Part shown: positions 1-12,943 of the stretch, piece by piece
Layout: every line of letters starts with the position of its first letter
How positions within the stretch are numbered: the first letter of the stretch is position 1
Origin: Variovorax flavidus
GTDB lineage: Bacteria; Pseudomonadota; Gammaproteobacteria; Burkholderiales; Burkholderiaceae_C
Direction of reading: 5' to 3'
Assembly (NCBI RefSeq): GCF_030317145.1
Contig: NZ_JASZYE010000002.1
Location: 924,893-988,892 of the forward strand
DNA: 64,000 bases
Made by a program: the position numbers and the translations under genes
Notes under the pieces: model-generated
The model's database searches: none
Told to the model about the DNA's origin: nothing
The model's input: the letters and a program-made list of their open reading frames with translations, nothing else

Positions 1-1
1 C

Positions 2-1213
2 CACATCCGGATCGCTCCCGGCGCGCTGGCCGAAGAGCAGGCGATCGATGCCGATGCGGCCATGGTCGTGTCCGGCGGAAAGATCGCCTGGATCGGCGCC
101 AGCGCCGCATTGCCTGGCGAGTTCGCCAAGCTGCCGCGCTTCGACGGCCACGATGCGCTGGTGACGCCCGGTCTCATCGATTGCCACACGCATCTGGTCT
201 ACGGCGGTCAACGCGCGAACGAGTTCGCGATGCGCCTGGCCGGCGCGACCTATGAAGAGGTCGCGAAGGCCGGCGGCGGCATCGTCTCCTCGGTACGCGC
301 GACGCGCGAAGCCGACGAGGACACGCTGTACGCGCAGGCGGCGAAGCGGCTGGATCAATTGCTCGCCGATGGCGTGTGCGCCATCGAGATCAAGTCGGGC
401 TATGGACTCGCGCTGGAACACGAGCGCAAGCAACTGCGCGTGGCGCGGCGGCTGGGTGAAGCCCATGGTGTCACCGTGCGAACGACCTTCCTCGGCGCGC
501 ACGCGCTGCCGCCTGAATACGCGGGCCGTAGCGGCGACTACATCGATCTCGTCTGCAACGAGATGTTGCCCGCGCTGGCCGCCGAAGGGCTGGTCGATGC
601 GGTGGACGTGTTCTGCGAGCGCATCGCCTTCTCGCTGGCCGAGACGGAGCGCGTATTCCAGGCGGCCAAGGCGCTGGGCTTGCCGGTCAAGTTACACGCC
701 GAGCAACTCTCGGACATGGGCGGCGCCGCGCTGGCGGCACGCTACGGCGCGCTTTCCTGCGACCACATCGAGCACCTGTCGGCCGAAGGCATCGCCGCGA
801 TGCGCGAGGCCGGCACCGTGGCCGTGCTGCTTCCTGGCGCCTACTACACGCTGCGCGACACGCACCTGCCGCCTATCGACGCGCTTCGTGCCGCAGGCGT
901 TCCGATGGCTGTCTCCACCGACCACAACCCCGGCACCTCGCCGGCGCTGAGCCTGCTGCTGATGGTCAACATGGCCTGCACCCTGTTCCGCCTGACGGTG
1001 CCCGAGGCGCTGGCCGGCGTCACCCGCCACGCCGCGCGCGCGCTGGGCCTGCAGGACACGCACGGTGCGCTGGCCGTCGGCCGGCCCGCCAATTTCGTGC
1101 TCTGGCAGCTTCGCGAGAGTGCCGAGCTGGCGTACTGGTTCGGCCAGCAGCCGGTGCGAACCATCGTGCGGCAAGGGCGCATCGCGTCCGTATCTCGAGC
1201 GACCCAACGTTGA
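2..1213 (+). CDS. hutI: Imidazolonepropionase, 5' end cut by window
   Basis: Hydrolyses 4-imidazolone-5-propionate to N-formimidoyl-L-glutamate, third step of cytosolic histidine degradation. The frame is open from base 2, and the residues before the first internal Met (base 62) already read as HutI sequence ([12 protein letters not shown]), so the true start lies outside the window. Amidohydrolase-fold metal motifs are visible: [10 protein letters not shown] near the start, [11 protein letters not shown] in the middle, [12 protein letters not shown], and [10 protein letters not shown] towards the end. The next gene starts 13 bases after the stop, so this is the upstream part of a hutI-hutF-hutG-hisC-like unit. 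Family assignment is secure. Confidence 0.95.
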   Translation, partial: HIRIAPGALAEEQAIDADAAMVVSGGKIAWIGASAALPGEFAKLPRFDGHDALVTPGLIDCHTHLVYGGQRANEFAMRLAGATYEEVAKAGGGIVSSVRATREADEDTLYAQAAKRLDQLLADGVCAIEIKSGYGLALEHERKQLRVARRLGEAHGVTVRTTFLGAHALPPEYAGRSGDYIDLVCNEMLPALAAEGLVDAVDVFCERIAFSLAETERVFQAAKALGLPVKLHAEQLSDMGGAALAARYGALSCDHIEHLSAEGIAAMREAGTVAVLLPGAYYTLRDTHLPPIDALRAAGVPMAVSTDHNPGTSPALSLLLMVNMACTLFRLTVPEALAGVTRHAARALGLQDTHGALAVGRPANFVLWQLRESAELAYWFGQQPVRTIVRQGRIASVSRATQR

Positions 1214-1225
1214 GCCGCGACCGCC

Positions 1226-2626
1226 ATGCCCTTGCCTGAAATCCATCGCTCCCTGTTCGCCGCCGATGCCTTGCTGCCCCACGGCTGGGCGCGCAACGTG
1301 CTGCTCGAATGGGATGCAGACGGCCAACTCTCGGCCGTCACGCCCGACAGCACGCCAGCCGGTCGCACGCCGCGCGCTGCCGGCCCGGTGCTGCCCGGCA
1401 TGCCCAACCTGCATTCGCACGCCTTCCAGCGCGCCTTCGGTGGCCTGACGGAATTCCGTGGCGCGGCGCAGGACAGCTTCTGGAGTTGGCGCACGCTGAT
1501 GTACCGCTTCGCCGCGAAGATCTCGCCCGAACAGGTCGAGGCGATCGCGACCTGGCTCTATGTCGAGATGCTCGAAGCCGGCTACACCTCGGTGTGCGAG
1601 TTCCACTACCTGCACCACGACGCCGACGGGAACGCGTACGCCGATGACGCGGAACTCGCGTTGGCGTTGTTGCGCGCAGCGCGGCGAGCAGGCATCGGGA
1701 TCACGTTGCTGCCCGTGCTCTACCAGACCAGCGGATTCGGCGCGCTGCCGCCGAGCGAGGGCCAGCGGCGCTTCATCCGGTCGACCGATTCGATGCTGCG
1801 CCTGCTGGAGCGGCTGCATCCGCTGTGCAAGTCGCAGGGCGCACGGCTCGGCCTCGCGCCGCATTCACTGCGGGCGGTTCCGCCCGATGCGCTCGGCGAC
1901 GCCATCGCGGGCCTGAACGCCATCGACGCGACGGCGCCCATCCACATCCACATCGCCGAGCAGACGGGCGAGGTCGATGCCTGCCTCGCATGGAGCGGCC
2001 AGCGGCCGGTCGCATGGCTGCTCGACCACGCGGCGGTCGATGCGCGCTGGTGCCTCGTGCATGCGACGCACATGGACCCGGACGAGTACCGGCGCGCGGC
2101 GGCCAGTGGCGCCATCGCCGGCCTGTGCCCGACGACGGAAGCCAACCTGGGCGATGGCATCTTCGATTTCAACGCGTGGCGCGCGGCGGGTGGGCGCTGG
2201 GGCATCGGCTCCGACAGCCACGCCTGCGTCAATGCGGCCGAGGAACTGCTGATGCTGGAATACGGCCAGCGCCTCGCGACGCGGCAGCGCAACGTGGGGG
2301 CCGATGCCGCGCATCGCGAGGTGGCGACCGCGCTCACGCTGAGTGCAGTGCAGGGCGGCGCACAGGCCGCAGGCCGCGCCATCGCCGGTCTTGCTGCCGG
2401 CCAGCAAGCCGATTTCGTCGTGCTCGACCCTTCGCACGTTGCGCTGCAAGGCCTTGCAGCGCCGGAGATGCTGTCGTCGCACGTGTTCGCGAGCCACCGC
2501 ACCTCCGCCGTCCATGGCGTGTGGGTCGCCGGGCAGGCGCGCGTCTCGGCCACCCGCCACGATTTGCACGACGAGTCCGCGGCGGCCTTCGTCGCCGCGC
2601 GCAACCAACTTCTAGCCAAGGATTGA
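1226..2626 (+). CDS. hutF: Formimidoylglutamate deiminase
   Basis: 466-residue amidohydrolase that converts N-formimidoyl-L-glutamate to N-formyl-L-glutamate and ammonia, the branch used instead of one-step HutG formiminoglutamase. Visible motifs are NLHSHAFQRAFGG (metal HxH, about residue 65), HIHIAEQTGEVD in the middle, and the GIGSDSHACVNAAEELLMLE region with the catalytic Asp towards the C-terminus. Length is typical for HutF (about 450-460). Pairing with the deformylase just downstream (7-base gap) fixes the pathway as histidine, urocanate, imidazolonepropionate, formimidoylglutamate, formylglutamate, glutamate. Confidence 0.95.
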   Translation: MPLPEIHRSLFAADALLPHGWARNVLLEWDADGQLSAVTPDSTPAGRTPRAAGPVLPGMPNLHSHAFQRAFGGLTEFRGAAQDSFWSWRTLMYRFAAKISPEQVEAIATWLYVEMLEAGYTSVCEFHYLHHDADGNAYADDAELALALLRAARRAGIGITLLPVLYQTSGFGALPPSEGQRRFIRSTDSMLRLLERLHPLCKSQGARLGLAPHSLRAVPPDALGDAIAGLNAIDATAPIHIHIAEQTGEVDACLAWSGQRPVAWLLDHAAVDARWCLVHATHMDPDEYRRAAASGAIAGLCPTTEANLGDGIFDFNAWRAAGGRWGIGSDSHACVNAAEELLMLEYGQRLATRQRNVGADAAHREVATALTLSAVQGGAQAAGRAIAGLAAGQQADFVVLDPSHVALQGLAAPEMLSSHVFASHRTSAVHGVWVAGQARVSATRHDLHDESAAAFVAARNQLLAKD

Positions 2627-2632
2627 GCCCCT

Positions 2633-3451
2633 ATGCCTTTCACAACCACCGAGCCTCCCTTCCGCTTTCGCCAGGGCACGCGCCCCTTGCTGATCTCGAT
2701 GCCGCACGTCGGCACCTACGTCCCACCGCAATTGGCGGCCCGCCTCAGTGACGAGGCACGCCACGTGCCCGACACCGACTGGCATCTGGAGCGCCTGTAC
2801 GACTTCGCCGATGAACTCGGCGCTTCGGTGCTGGTCGCGACGCACTCGCGTTATGTGGTCGACCTCAACCGTCCGCCCGATGGCGCGAGCCTGTATCCGG
2901 GGCAGAGCGTCACCGGCCTGTGTCCGGTCGATACCTTCGACGACACGCCGCTCTATCCCGCTGGCGACGTGCCGGACGATGCCGAGATCGCCGAGCGTCG
3001 CGAGGCCATCTGGCAGCCCTACCACCGGCAGCTTGCCGACGAGCTGGCGCGCATCAAGGCGCAGCACGGCATCGCCGCGCTGTGGGACGCGCATTCGATC
3101 CGCTCGGTGCTGCCGCGCTTCTTCGAGGGCAAGCTGACCGACCTCAACCTGGGCACGGCCCAGGGCGCGAGCTGCGATCCGGCGCTCGCGCAGACCCTTC
3201 TGGGCATTGCCAAGGAAGCGTCCGGATTCACCAGCGTGCTCAACGGCCGCTTCACCGGCGGCTACATCACGCGCCATCATGGGCAGCCCGCGCAAGGCGT
3301 GCACGCGGTGCAGCTCGAGATGACCCAGTGCAGCTACATGCAGGAGGCTTTGCCCTTCGACTACCTGCCCGTAGTGGCAGCGCGCGTGCAGCCGCATGTG
3401 CGGCGCATGCTCGCTGCGGTGCTGGACTTCGTCGAATCTCGCCGCGGCTGA
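2633..3451 (+). CDS. hutG: N-formylglutamate deformylase
   Basis: 272 residues. Hydrolyses N-formyl-L-glutamate to formate and glutamate, closing the HutF route. It belongs to the FGase fold: the N-terminal part has LISMPHVGTYVPP and a DTDWHLERLYDF segment, followed by VVDLNRPPDG and WDAHSIRS, which are typical of this family. The start ATG follows hutF by 7 bases and the next gene begins 4 bases after the stop, so the genes are almost certainly cotranscribed. Confidence 0.94.
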   Translation: MPFTTTEPPFRFRQGTRPLLISMPHVGTYVPPQLAARLSDEARHVPDTDWHLERLYDFADELGASVLVATHSRYVVDLNRPPDGASLYPGQSVTGLCPVDTFDDTPLYPAGDVPDDAEIAERREAIWQPYHRQLADELARIKAQHGIAALWDAHSIRSVLPRFFEGKLTDLNLGTAQGASCDPALAQTLLGIAKEASGFTSVLNGRFTGGYITRHHGQPAQGVHAVQLEMTQCSYMQEALPFDYLPVVAARVQPHVRRMLAAVLDFVESRRG

Positions 3452-3454
3452 TCC

Positions 3455-4591
3455 ATGAACGCATCCGCCATCCGCGAACTCGTGCGCCCCGAGGTGCCCG
3501 CGCTGCCGCCCTACAACGCAGGTCTGTCGTCGGAGGCCGTGCGTTCGCGCTACGGCGTCGAGCACATCGCGCGCCTGGCGAGCAACGAGAACCCCTTCGG
3601 CGCGAGTCCGAAAGTCGGGCGCGCGCTGGCGGATCTGGCGTTGCGCGTGGGCACGTACCCGGATGCGAACTGCACGGCATTGCGGGCCGCCATTGCCGAG
3701 CGCACCGGCGCCAGCGCGGAGCAGGTCGTGATCGGCAACGGCTCCGAGTCCATTCTCCAGATGTTGTGCCAGGCCTTTCTCTCGCCCGGCGACCGCGTGC
3801 TCACGCAGCGGCCGGCCTTCGGCCTGCACGAGATCTACCCGCGCATGATGGGTGCCCAGGTCGAGCTGCTGGCGCTCACGCCGACGCTTGAATTCGACCT
3901 CGATGCCTGGTGCGAAGCGCTGGCACGCGGGCCGAAGATCGCGATGCTCGCGAACCCGTCGAACCCCGTGGGCTGCATGTTCGACGCGCAGGCCTTCGCG
4001 CGATTGCTCGACGCGACGCCGGCCGGAACGCTGCTGGTGATCGACGAGGCCTACTACGAATACGCACGGCTCGCGCGCGGCTTCCCCGATGCGCTGGCCG
4101 CGCTGCGTGCGCAGCAGCGTCCATGGATCGTGCTGCGCACCTTCTCGAAGGCCTGGGGGCTGGCGGGTCTGCGCGTCGGCTACGGTATCGCGTCGGATGC
4201 CTCGCTGATCCAGTGGCTGGACCGCGTGCGCACGCCCTTCAACGTCAATGAGGCCGCGCAGGCGGCGGCGCTGGCCGCCTGGAGCGACGAGCCTTTCATG
4301 GCGAAGACGGTCGAGGACACGGTGCAGCAACGCGAGCGGGTCGTGCAGCAGTTGCGCGCCATGGACCTGCCCGGCCTGCGCGTCGCGCCGTCCGCGGCCA
4401 ACTTCCTGTTCATCGACCTGGCGCGGCCGAACGGCCCGGTCAATGAAGCGCTGCTCGCGCGGGGCATCATCGTCAAGCCATGGAAGGAGCCGGGCTTCGA
4501 GAGCTTCATCCGCGTGTCGATCGGCACTGCGGATGACAACGCGCGCTTCCTGCGCGCACTGGGCGAGATCGTCGGGGCATCGCCGGCGTAG
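3455..4591 (+). CDS. HisC-like PLP aminotransferase in the hut cluster
   Basis: 378-residue class I/II aminotransferase of the histidinol-phosphate aminotransferase type. It shows LASNENPFGASP at the N-terminus, the ANPSNPVG segment, VIDEAYYEYA, and the PLP-lysine segment TFSKAWGLAGLRVGYG (Lys near residue 230). It starts 4 bases after hutG with no separate promoter space, so it belongs to a degradation operon rather than a biosynthetic his operon. A role in transaminating histidine or a histidine-derived compound is therefore possible, but substrate cannot be read from sequence; a second HisC for biosynthesis would be expected elsewhere. Confidence 0.85.
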   Translation: MNASAIRELVRPEVPALPPYNAGLSSEAVRSRYGVEHIARLASNENPFGASPKVGRALADLALRVGTYPDANCTALRAAIAERTGASAEQVVIGNGSESILQMLCQAFLSPGDRVLTQRPAFGLHEIYPRMMGAQVELLALTPTLEFDLDAWCEALARGPKIAMLANPSNPVGCMFDAQAFARLLDATPAGTLLVIDEAYYEYARLARGFPDALAALRAQQRPWIVLRTFSKAWGLAGLRVGYGIASDASLIQWLDRVRTPFNVNEAAQAAALAAWSDEPFMAKTVEDTVQQRERVVQQLRAMDLPGLRVAPSAANFLFIDLARPNGPVNEALLARGIIVKPWKEPGFESFIRVSIGTADDNARFLRALGEIVGASPA

Positions 4592-4648
4592 GGCGTCACA
4601 AGACCCGCCACCGCGGCGGGACGCAGGGCGCTTTCTACAATCGGCCCC

Positions 4649-5695
<1,047 letters not shown>

Positions 5696-5856
5696 GCGCC
5701 CGGCATCCCGGCGGGCATGTGAAGCCGGGATGAAGAAGCTCTCCAAACGTTGGATCGGTCCACGTGACGGCAAGTCTTGCCGTTGTCGGGGTAGGCCGTG
5801 GCTGATTGACAACAGCTCTGCAGCCCACCTACCCTGATCCGCAAAGGAAATCGCAC

Positions 5857-6681
5857 ATGCACATGTTCAATCGGCGCTGGATCGGCATCGGCGCCATCGC
5901 CCTGGCGCTTCCACTGGCTGCAACGGCGCAGCAGGCGTTCACCCGGGGCGGCGTCAACCTGCGCGCCGGTCCCGGCGACAACTATCCGCTGGTGGCGTCG
6001 CTAGCGCCCGGACAGCCACTGGAGGTGATGGGCTGCACTTCCGGCTATGGCTGGTGCGACGTGGTGCTGCCGGACGGCCTTCGCGGCTGGTCCTATGCCG
6101 CGAGCCTCGAGTTCGCCTATCAGGAACAGCGGGTGCCGCTCGCGACCTATGGCGCGGTGATCGGCGTGCCGCTCGTGACCTTCGCGATCGGCAGCTACTG
6201 GAACAACTACTACCGCGACCGCCCCTGGTACCGCGAGCCGCGCTGGTGGGGCGGACGCCCGCCACCGCCCCCCGGTCCGGGCTGGCGCCCGCCGCCGCCG
6301 CCCGCGCCGGGCTGGCGCCCCAATCCGTGGCCGGGCTATTCGCCGCATCCGCCCGGATTCAGGCCGCCACCGGCGCCGGGCTTCCGTCCGCCGTCTTCAC
6401 CAGGGTTCCGCCCGCCACCGCCAAACGGCATCCGTCCGCCTCCGCCCTCGGGCGTTCGTCCTCCGCACGGCGGTGGTCCCCGGCCTCCGGGTCCGCCGCC
6501 GGGCGTGCGCCCGCCGGGCCAGGGCTTCCAGACTGGCGGAAGGCCGCCGGGACAGGGGGGCGGAGGTGGTGGACACGGCGGTGGGCATGGTGGCGGCCAC
6601 GGCGGTGGCCAGGGTGGCGGAGGCCACGGAGGCGGGCATGGCGGTGGCCACGGGGGTGGCCAAGGCGGCGGCCGCCAATAG
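5857..6681 (+). CDS. Secreted SH3b-domain protein with Pro/Gly-rich tail
   Basis: I place the start at the ATG preceded by AAAGGA eight bases upstream, which gives a clean signal peptide (MHMFNRRWIGIGAIALALP, cut near AATAQQ). Residues about 28-90 form a bacterial SH3 domain (GGVNLRAGPGDNYPLVASL then GWCDVVLPDGLRGW). The second half is low complexity: repeated PPxPGFRPP units, then GGGHGG repeats to the end. Envelope or periplasmic location is likely; ligand unknown. The repetitive tail is coding, not a separate DNA repeat element. Confidence 0.85.
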   Translation: MHMFNRRWIGIGAIALALPLAATAQQAFTRGGVNLRAGPGDNYPLVASLAPGQPLEVMGCTSGYGWCDVVLPDGLRGWSYAASLEFAYQEQRVPLATYGAVIGVPLVTFAIGSYWNNYYRDRPWYREPRWWGGRPPPPPGPGWRPPPPPAPGWRPNPWPGYSPHPPGFRPPPAPGFRPPSSPGFRPPPPNGIRPPPPSGVRPPHGGGPRPPGPPPGVRPPGQGFQTGGRPPGQGGGGGGHGGGHGGGHGGGQGGGGHGGGHGGGHGGGQGGGRQ

Positions 6682-6691
6682 GGGCCGTTCC

Positions 6692-7579
6692 TCAGTCCTT
6701 CTTCCGGGCGATCAGCGCGACAAAGCGCTGCGCGCCCAGCCCCAGCGGCCGTTCGCGCGACCACACCACGTCGACCCACAGGTCCAGCCCGTTCGAGAGG
6801 TTCTCGAACGGGATCTCCACCAGCGCGCCCGCCGCTACGTGCGGCCGCGCGAAGTTGCGCGGCAGCCATCCCCACCCGAGGCCGGCGGTGATCAGGCTCA
6901 GCGCCGCCAGCGCGTTGTCGGTGCGCCAGACGTGCCGGGCGAAGACGAAGCGCGGATCGCTGGTCGCCAGATCGCGCCCCGCCACCACGATCTGCCGTGT
7001 CGTCGTCAGGTGTTCTTCGCGCAGGCGGCCGCCGGCGGCTGCCAGCACGGGATGGTCGGGCGCCATGACGGCCACCATGGTGTCGCTCGCCACTTCCTGA
7101 AAACCTTCGCGCCCGTCGAGGCTCGGCCGCTCGAACACCAGCGCCAGTTGCGCCCGCCCGCTGTGGAGCAGCGCCAGTGCATCGGCTTGCGGCGCGGCGA
7201 GCACCTCCACCTCCAGCAGCGGGTATTCCTGCGCCAGCGCGGCCAGCGGACCGCTCCACGGCGCTGCCAGCAGTTCCGGCGCGATCGCGAGGGTGAGCCG
7301 GTTTTCCAGCCCCTGCGTCAGCGCGAGCGCCTGCACCTGCAACTGCTTGAGCTGCGCCGCCAGCAGGCGGGCCTGCGGCTCCAGCGATCGCGCGGCCGCT
7401 GTCGGCTGCGGCTCCCGGCCGCTGCGGTCGAAGAGCTGGAGATCGAGTTCGGCTTCCAGGTTGGCGATGGCCATGCTGACGGCCGAGGGCACCCGGCTCA
7501 AGGCGCGAGCGGCGGCCGAGAAGGAGCCGTGATCGATCACGGCGAGGAGAACCTCCACGTTGTCGCTGGAAAGACTCAT
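6692..7579 (-). CDS. LysR-family transcriptional regulator
   Basis: 295 residues. N-terminal winged helix-turn-helix (residues 1-65: NVEVLLAVIDHGSFSAAARA, then VPSAVSMAIANLEAELDLQLF) followed by a LysR substrate-binding domain. It is transcribed divergently from a PACE-type efflux gene, with 99 bases between the two starts, the arrangement of the AceR/AceI pair in Acinetobacter. It probably controls that transporter; the inducer is unknown. Confidence 0.92.
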   Translation of the reverse strand: MSLSSDNVEVLLAVIDHGSFSAAARALSRVPSAVSMAIANLEAELDLQLFDRSGREPQPTAAARSLEPQARLLAAQLKQLQVQALALTQGLENRLTLAIAPELLAAPWSGPLAALAQEYPLLEVEVLAAPQADALALLHSGRAQLALVFERPSLDGREGFQEVASDTMVAVMAPDHPVLAAAGGRLREEHLTTTRQIVVAGRDLATSDPRFVFARHVWRTDNALAALSLITAGLGWGWLPRNFARPHVAAGALVEIPFENLSNGLDLWVDVVWSRERPLGLGAQRFVALIARKKD

Positions 7580-7678
7580 GGCGCCAACCTGTCAATTGAA
7601 TTGATAGAAGATGACTTTATATATCAGATGAACGCACATAAAGTCCACCTCGTCAGCAACCATTCCAGGATTGATTTC
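7580..7678. promoter_or_regulatory. Divergent LysR/PACE promoter region
   Basis: Intergenic span between the two divergent starts. TCAATTGAATTGA at 7592-7604 is a compact AT-rich dyad just upstream of the LysR gene and fits a LysR-type operator in size and place. The AT-rich run after it (TTTATATAT near 7616-7624) could be a -10 region for the transporter. No experimental support; call based on position and symmetry. Confidence 0.4.
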
Positions 7679-8116
7679 ATGCAAGGGCTCAAGCGCCGCG
7701 TCGTCTATATCTCGCTCTACGAAGGCATTGCCATCGTCGCGGCAAGTGCCGGGCTGGCGCTGATGTCGGGTCAGGGGCTGGGCCATTCGGGCGTGCTGGC
7801 CGTCATCGCGTCCGTCATCGCAGTGCTCTGGAACCTCAGCTTCAACGCCTTGTTCGAGCGCTGGGAATCCCGCCAGGCCGTGCGCGGCCGGAGCGTGAAG
7901 CGCCGGGTGGCCCATGCCATCGGCTTCGAGGGCGGCCTCGTCGCCTTCCTCGTGCCGGTCTTCGCCTGGTGGCTGGGCGTGAGCCTTTGGGAAGCGCTGG
8001 TGATGGACCTGGGACTGGTCGTGTTCTTCCTGATCTACACCTTCGTCTTCAACTGGGCCTTCGACATGCTCTTCGGCCTGCCCGCATCGGCCACCGGCGC
8101 AGCGCAGCCGGCGTAA
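7679..8116 (+). CDS. PACE-family multidrug/biocide efflux protein
   Basis: 145 residues from the ATG at 7679 (an in-frame ATG at 7628 would add 17 residues but lacks the family's usual N-terminus). Two repeats of a bacterial transmembrane pair: RRVVYISLYEGIAIV, a second helix ending NLSFNALFERWE, then RRVAHAIGFEGGLVAF and the fourth helix ending YTFVFNWAFDMLFG. The conserved Glu in each odd helix and the FN-FE/FD endings match the proteobacterial antimicrobial compound efflux family (AceI). Exports small cationic biocides or polyamines by proton antiport in characterised members. Confidence 0.88.
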   Translation: MQGLKRRVVYISLYEGIAIVAASAGLALMSGQGLGHSGVLAVIASVIAVLWNLSFNALFERWESRQAVRGRSVKRRVAHAIGFEGGLVAFLVPVFAWWLGVSLWEALVMDLGLVVFFLIYTFVFNWAFDMLFGLPASATGAAQPA

Positions 8117-8241
8117 AATCCGCGGCTCCCAAGGAGCGTTGCAGCGCCGCCGTCTTCCCAAACGAAGCGGCTGCGTCAGGCTTGGGCTATCTCCCGTCTT
8201 GCGAAGCACACAGCGCGCGAGCCCAGAGATACCGCAGAACT

Positions 8242-8320
8242 GGCTTTGCCAGGCTGCAGGTATCGCCCCCTTGCAGGGGGTGGGCGAAGCGACACGCAGT
8301 GCGCGGAGCCTGGGGGTGAG
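8242..8320 (-). repeat. Comamonadaceae-type GC-rich intergenic repeat, copy 1
   Basis: Read on the minus strand it runs C5 stretch, GGCTCCGCGCACTGCGTGTC, GCTTCGCCCACCCCC, TGCAAGGGGG. The C-run and G-run can pair. The same order occurs at 20,681 and 32,321 and, more divergently, at 18,978, in each case between genes. Function unknown. Confidence 0.7.
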
Positions 8321-8367
8321 CAGTTTTGCAACGACGCTCGCCTGATCCGACGTTCCGCAGGTGAGTC

Positions 8368-11118
<2,751 letters not shown>

Positions 11119-11173
11119 CACGGCCGGCCGGTGCAACCATGACCGGCGCAGGGGAGCTGTTATTCAAAAATTG

Positions 11174-12943
11174 ATGTTTGCAGCCGCGCACTACGCGGCG
11201 CTCGCGGTGTTCGTGGTCAGCTGTTGGGGTATCGGGCGGATGCTGCTGACGCGCATCGGCGTGCCGATGCGCCGCGATGTCTGGCTTGAAGCGGCGATGG
11301 CGGTGGCCACCGGCATCGGTGTCGTCATCTGCGTCTTCCAGGCCATTGCCATTGCCGGCCGGTTCAATGGGGCCGCTGTTCTGCTGGTGGTCGCGGCAGG
11401 CATCGTGGCGGCGCTTGCGCAGTTGCGCGCCTGGCTGCGCGAGGTGCGGGTGCGCGAAGTGGCTGCAGCCTTGTCCTGGCTCGAGAAGCTGGGCATGGTC
11501 GTGCTGGCCATCGTCGCGGTGCCGGCGCTGGTCGCGCCATTGGCGCCGCCGATCGCGTTCGACGAGCTGATGTACCACCTTCCCTATGCGCGCGAGGTGG
11601 CGCACAGCGGCTCGCTCGGCATCTACGAGTGGCTTCGCTACCCCTGGTTTCCCTACAACTACAACCTGCTCTATGCGGCCGCATTGATGGTCGGCGACGA
11701 CGTGCTGCCGCACTTCGCGAACGCGCTCGCCGGCTGGCTGTCGGTGTGGATCGTCTACCGCCTGGGCGTGGTGCACGTGAACCGCGTGGTCGCCTGCATC
11801 GGCGCCGCGATCTGGCTGGGGCTTGGCGACTATTCCAACGCGCTGATCGACATCAGCGTCGCGCTCTTCGTGCTCGCCGCTTGCGTGGCGTTGTGGTGGT
11901 GGCGCGAGTCGCCGCGCGAAGGCGCAGGCTGGCTGGCGCTCGCGGCCTTCTTTCTGGGCGTCGCGGCCGGGTCGAAATACCAGGCCCTGACCGTCACGCC
12001 GCTGGTCGCGGTGTTCGTGCTGCTGCACGAGCGCCGCCCGCGCGTGCTGGCCGTCGCGCTGGTGAGCTTCCTGATCCCGTGCTTGTACTGGTATGCGCGC
12101 AATGCCGTCATGACCGGCGACCCGTTCAATCCGATCGGCGCGCGCGTGTTCGGCTTCACCAACTGGAACGCGCAGGACTACCTCATGCAGTTCCAGGACG
12201 TGCGCGACCATGCGTCCTTGCCGAGCCCGCTCATCTGGGCGGTGCTGGCCGTGCCCTTCAGCGCCTACTGGTGGCGTTCGGCCGCGTTGCGCGCCGCTTT
12301 CGTGTTCTGCGTCTACTCGCTGTTCGTCTGGAGCCTGACCTCGCGTTATCCGCGCTATCTGACGGCCGCCTTTCCGATCCTCGCGCTCACCGCGGGCGTC
12401 GGATGGCAGACCATCTTCGGTGCCGTCGCGCTCAGGCTGCGCCGGGCAATGCCTAACCTGGATTCCGGCGGCGGACTCGACCGGGCAGGGCGATGGCTGG
12501 GCGTGGCGCTGCTGGCGGTGCTGGTGGGCTTTGGCGTTCACCAGAGCCGGAAGAAGCTGGTGATGGTCGCCACGACACCCGCCGAGCGTGAAGCCGTGCT
12601 GCGAAAGCACGTGCCCGGTTATGCGGTCATGGACTACCTGCGCGAGCACGCGACCGGGCGTGTCTATCAGATCGCGCTGAGCGAGGCGACCTACTACGGG
12701 CCCGCCCCGGTCTGGGGCGATGCGATCGGGCCGTGGCGCTACACGGACTTCATCGTCCTCCCGCCCGCCGAATTCGCAGGCAAGCTTGCCGGCCTGGGCT
12801 TCGAGGCGATTGCCGTTGCCGGGGGCGGTGCGCACCTGCTGGAGGCACAGCCGGGCTTCCTTGACCAATTCGCCTTGATGTACGAAAAAGACGGCGCCAA
12901 GGCCTATCGCAACCTCCAATACAAGAATGACCGGAAGCCCTGA
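11174..12943 (+). CDS. Multi-pass membrane glycosyltransferase (GT39/ArnT-like)
   Basis: 589 residues from ATG 11174 (AGGGGAGCTG about 20 bases upstream; a TTG at 11171 is an alternative). Many hydrophobic helices. FDELMYHLPYAREVAHSG near residue 130 is the acidic first-loop motif of membrane glycosyltransferases that use polyprenyl-phosphate sugars, and SKYQALTVTP follows in the middle. The last ~100 residues form a soluble tail. Its 3' end overlaps the next gene by 17 bases, so it is in an operon with a GT2 transferase and a GtrA flippase-like protein: a cell-surface sugar modification set. Confidence 0.8.
   Translation: MFAAAHYAALAVFVVSCWGIGRMLLTRIGVPMRRDVWLEAAMAVATGIGVVICVFQAIAIAGRFNGAAVLLVVAAGIVAALAQLRAWLREVRVREVAAALSWLEKLGMVVLAIVAVPALVAPLAPPIAFDELMYHLPYAREVAHSGSLGIYEWLRYPWFPYNYNLLYAAALMVGDDVLPHFANALAGWLSVWIVYRLGVVHVNRVVACIGAAIWLGLGDYSNALIDISVALFVLAACVALWWWRESPREGAGWLALAAFFLGVAAGSKYQALTVTPLVAVFVLLHERRPRVLAVALVSFLIPCLYWYARNAVMTGDPFNPIGARVFGFTNWNAQDYLMQFQDVRDHASLPSPLIWAVLAVPFSAYWWRSAALRAAFVFCVYSLFVWSLTSRYPRYLTAAFPILALTAGVGWQTIFGAVALRLRRAMPNLDSGGGLDRAGRWLGVALLAVLVGFGVHQSRKKLVMVATTPAEREAVLRKHVPGYAVMDYLREHATGRVYQIALSEATYYGPAPVWGDAIGPWRYTDFIVLPPAEFAGKLAGLGFEAIAVAGGGAHLLEAQPGFLDQFALMYEKDGAKAYRNLQYKNDRKP

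Noticed and set aside
6240..6681. Short direct repeats that could be taken for a CRISPR or VNTR
   Set aside because: They are PPxPGFRPP and GGGHGG codon repeats inside the SH3-domain protein; no spacer structure.
8117..8367. Cobalamin riboswitch before the second metH half
   Set aside because: No B12-box-like sequence seen; the gap is largely the GC-rich intergenic repeat.
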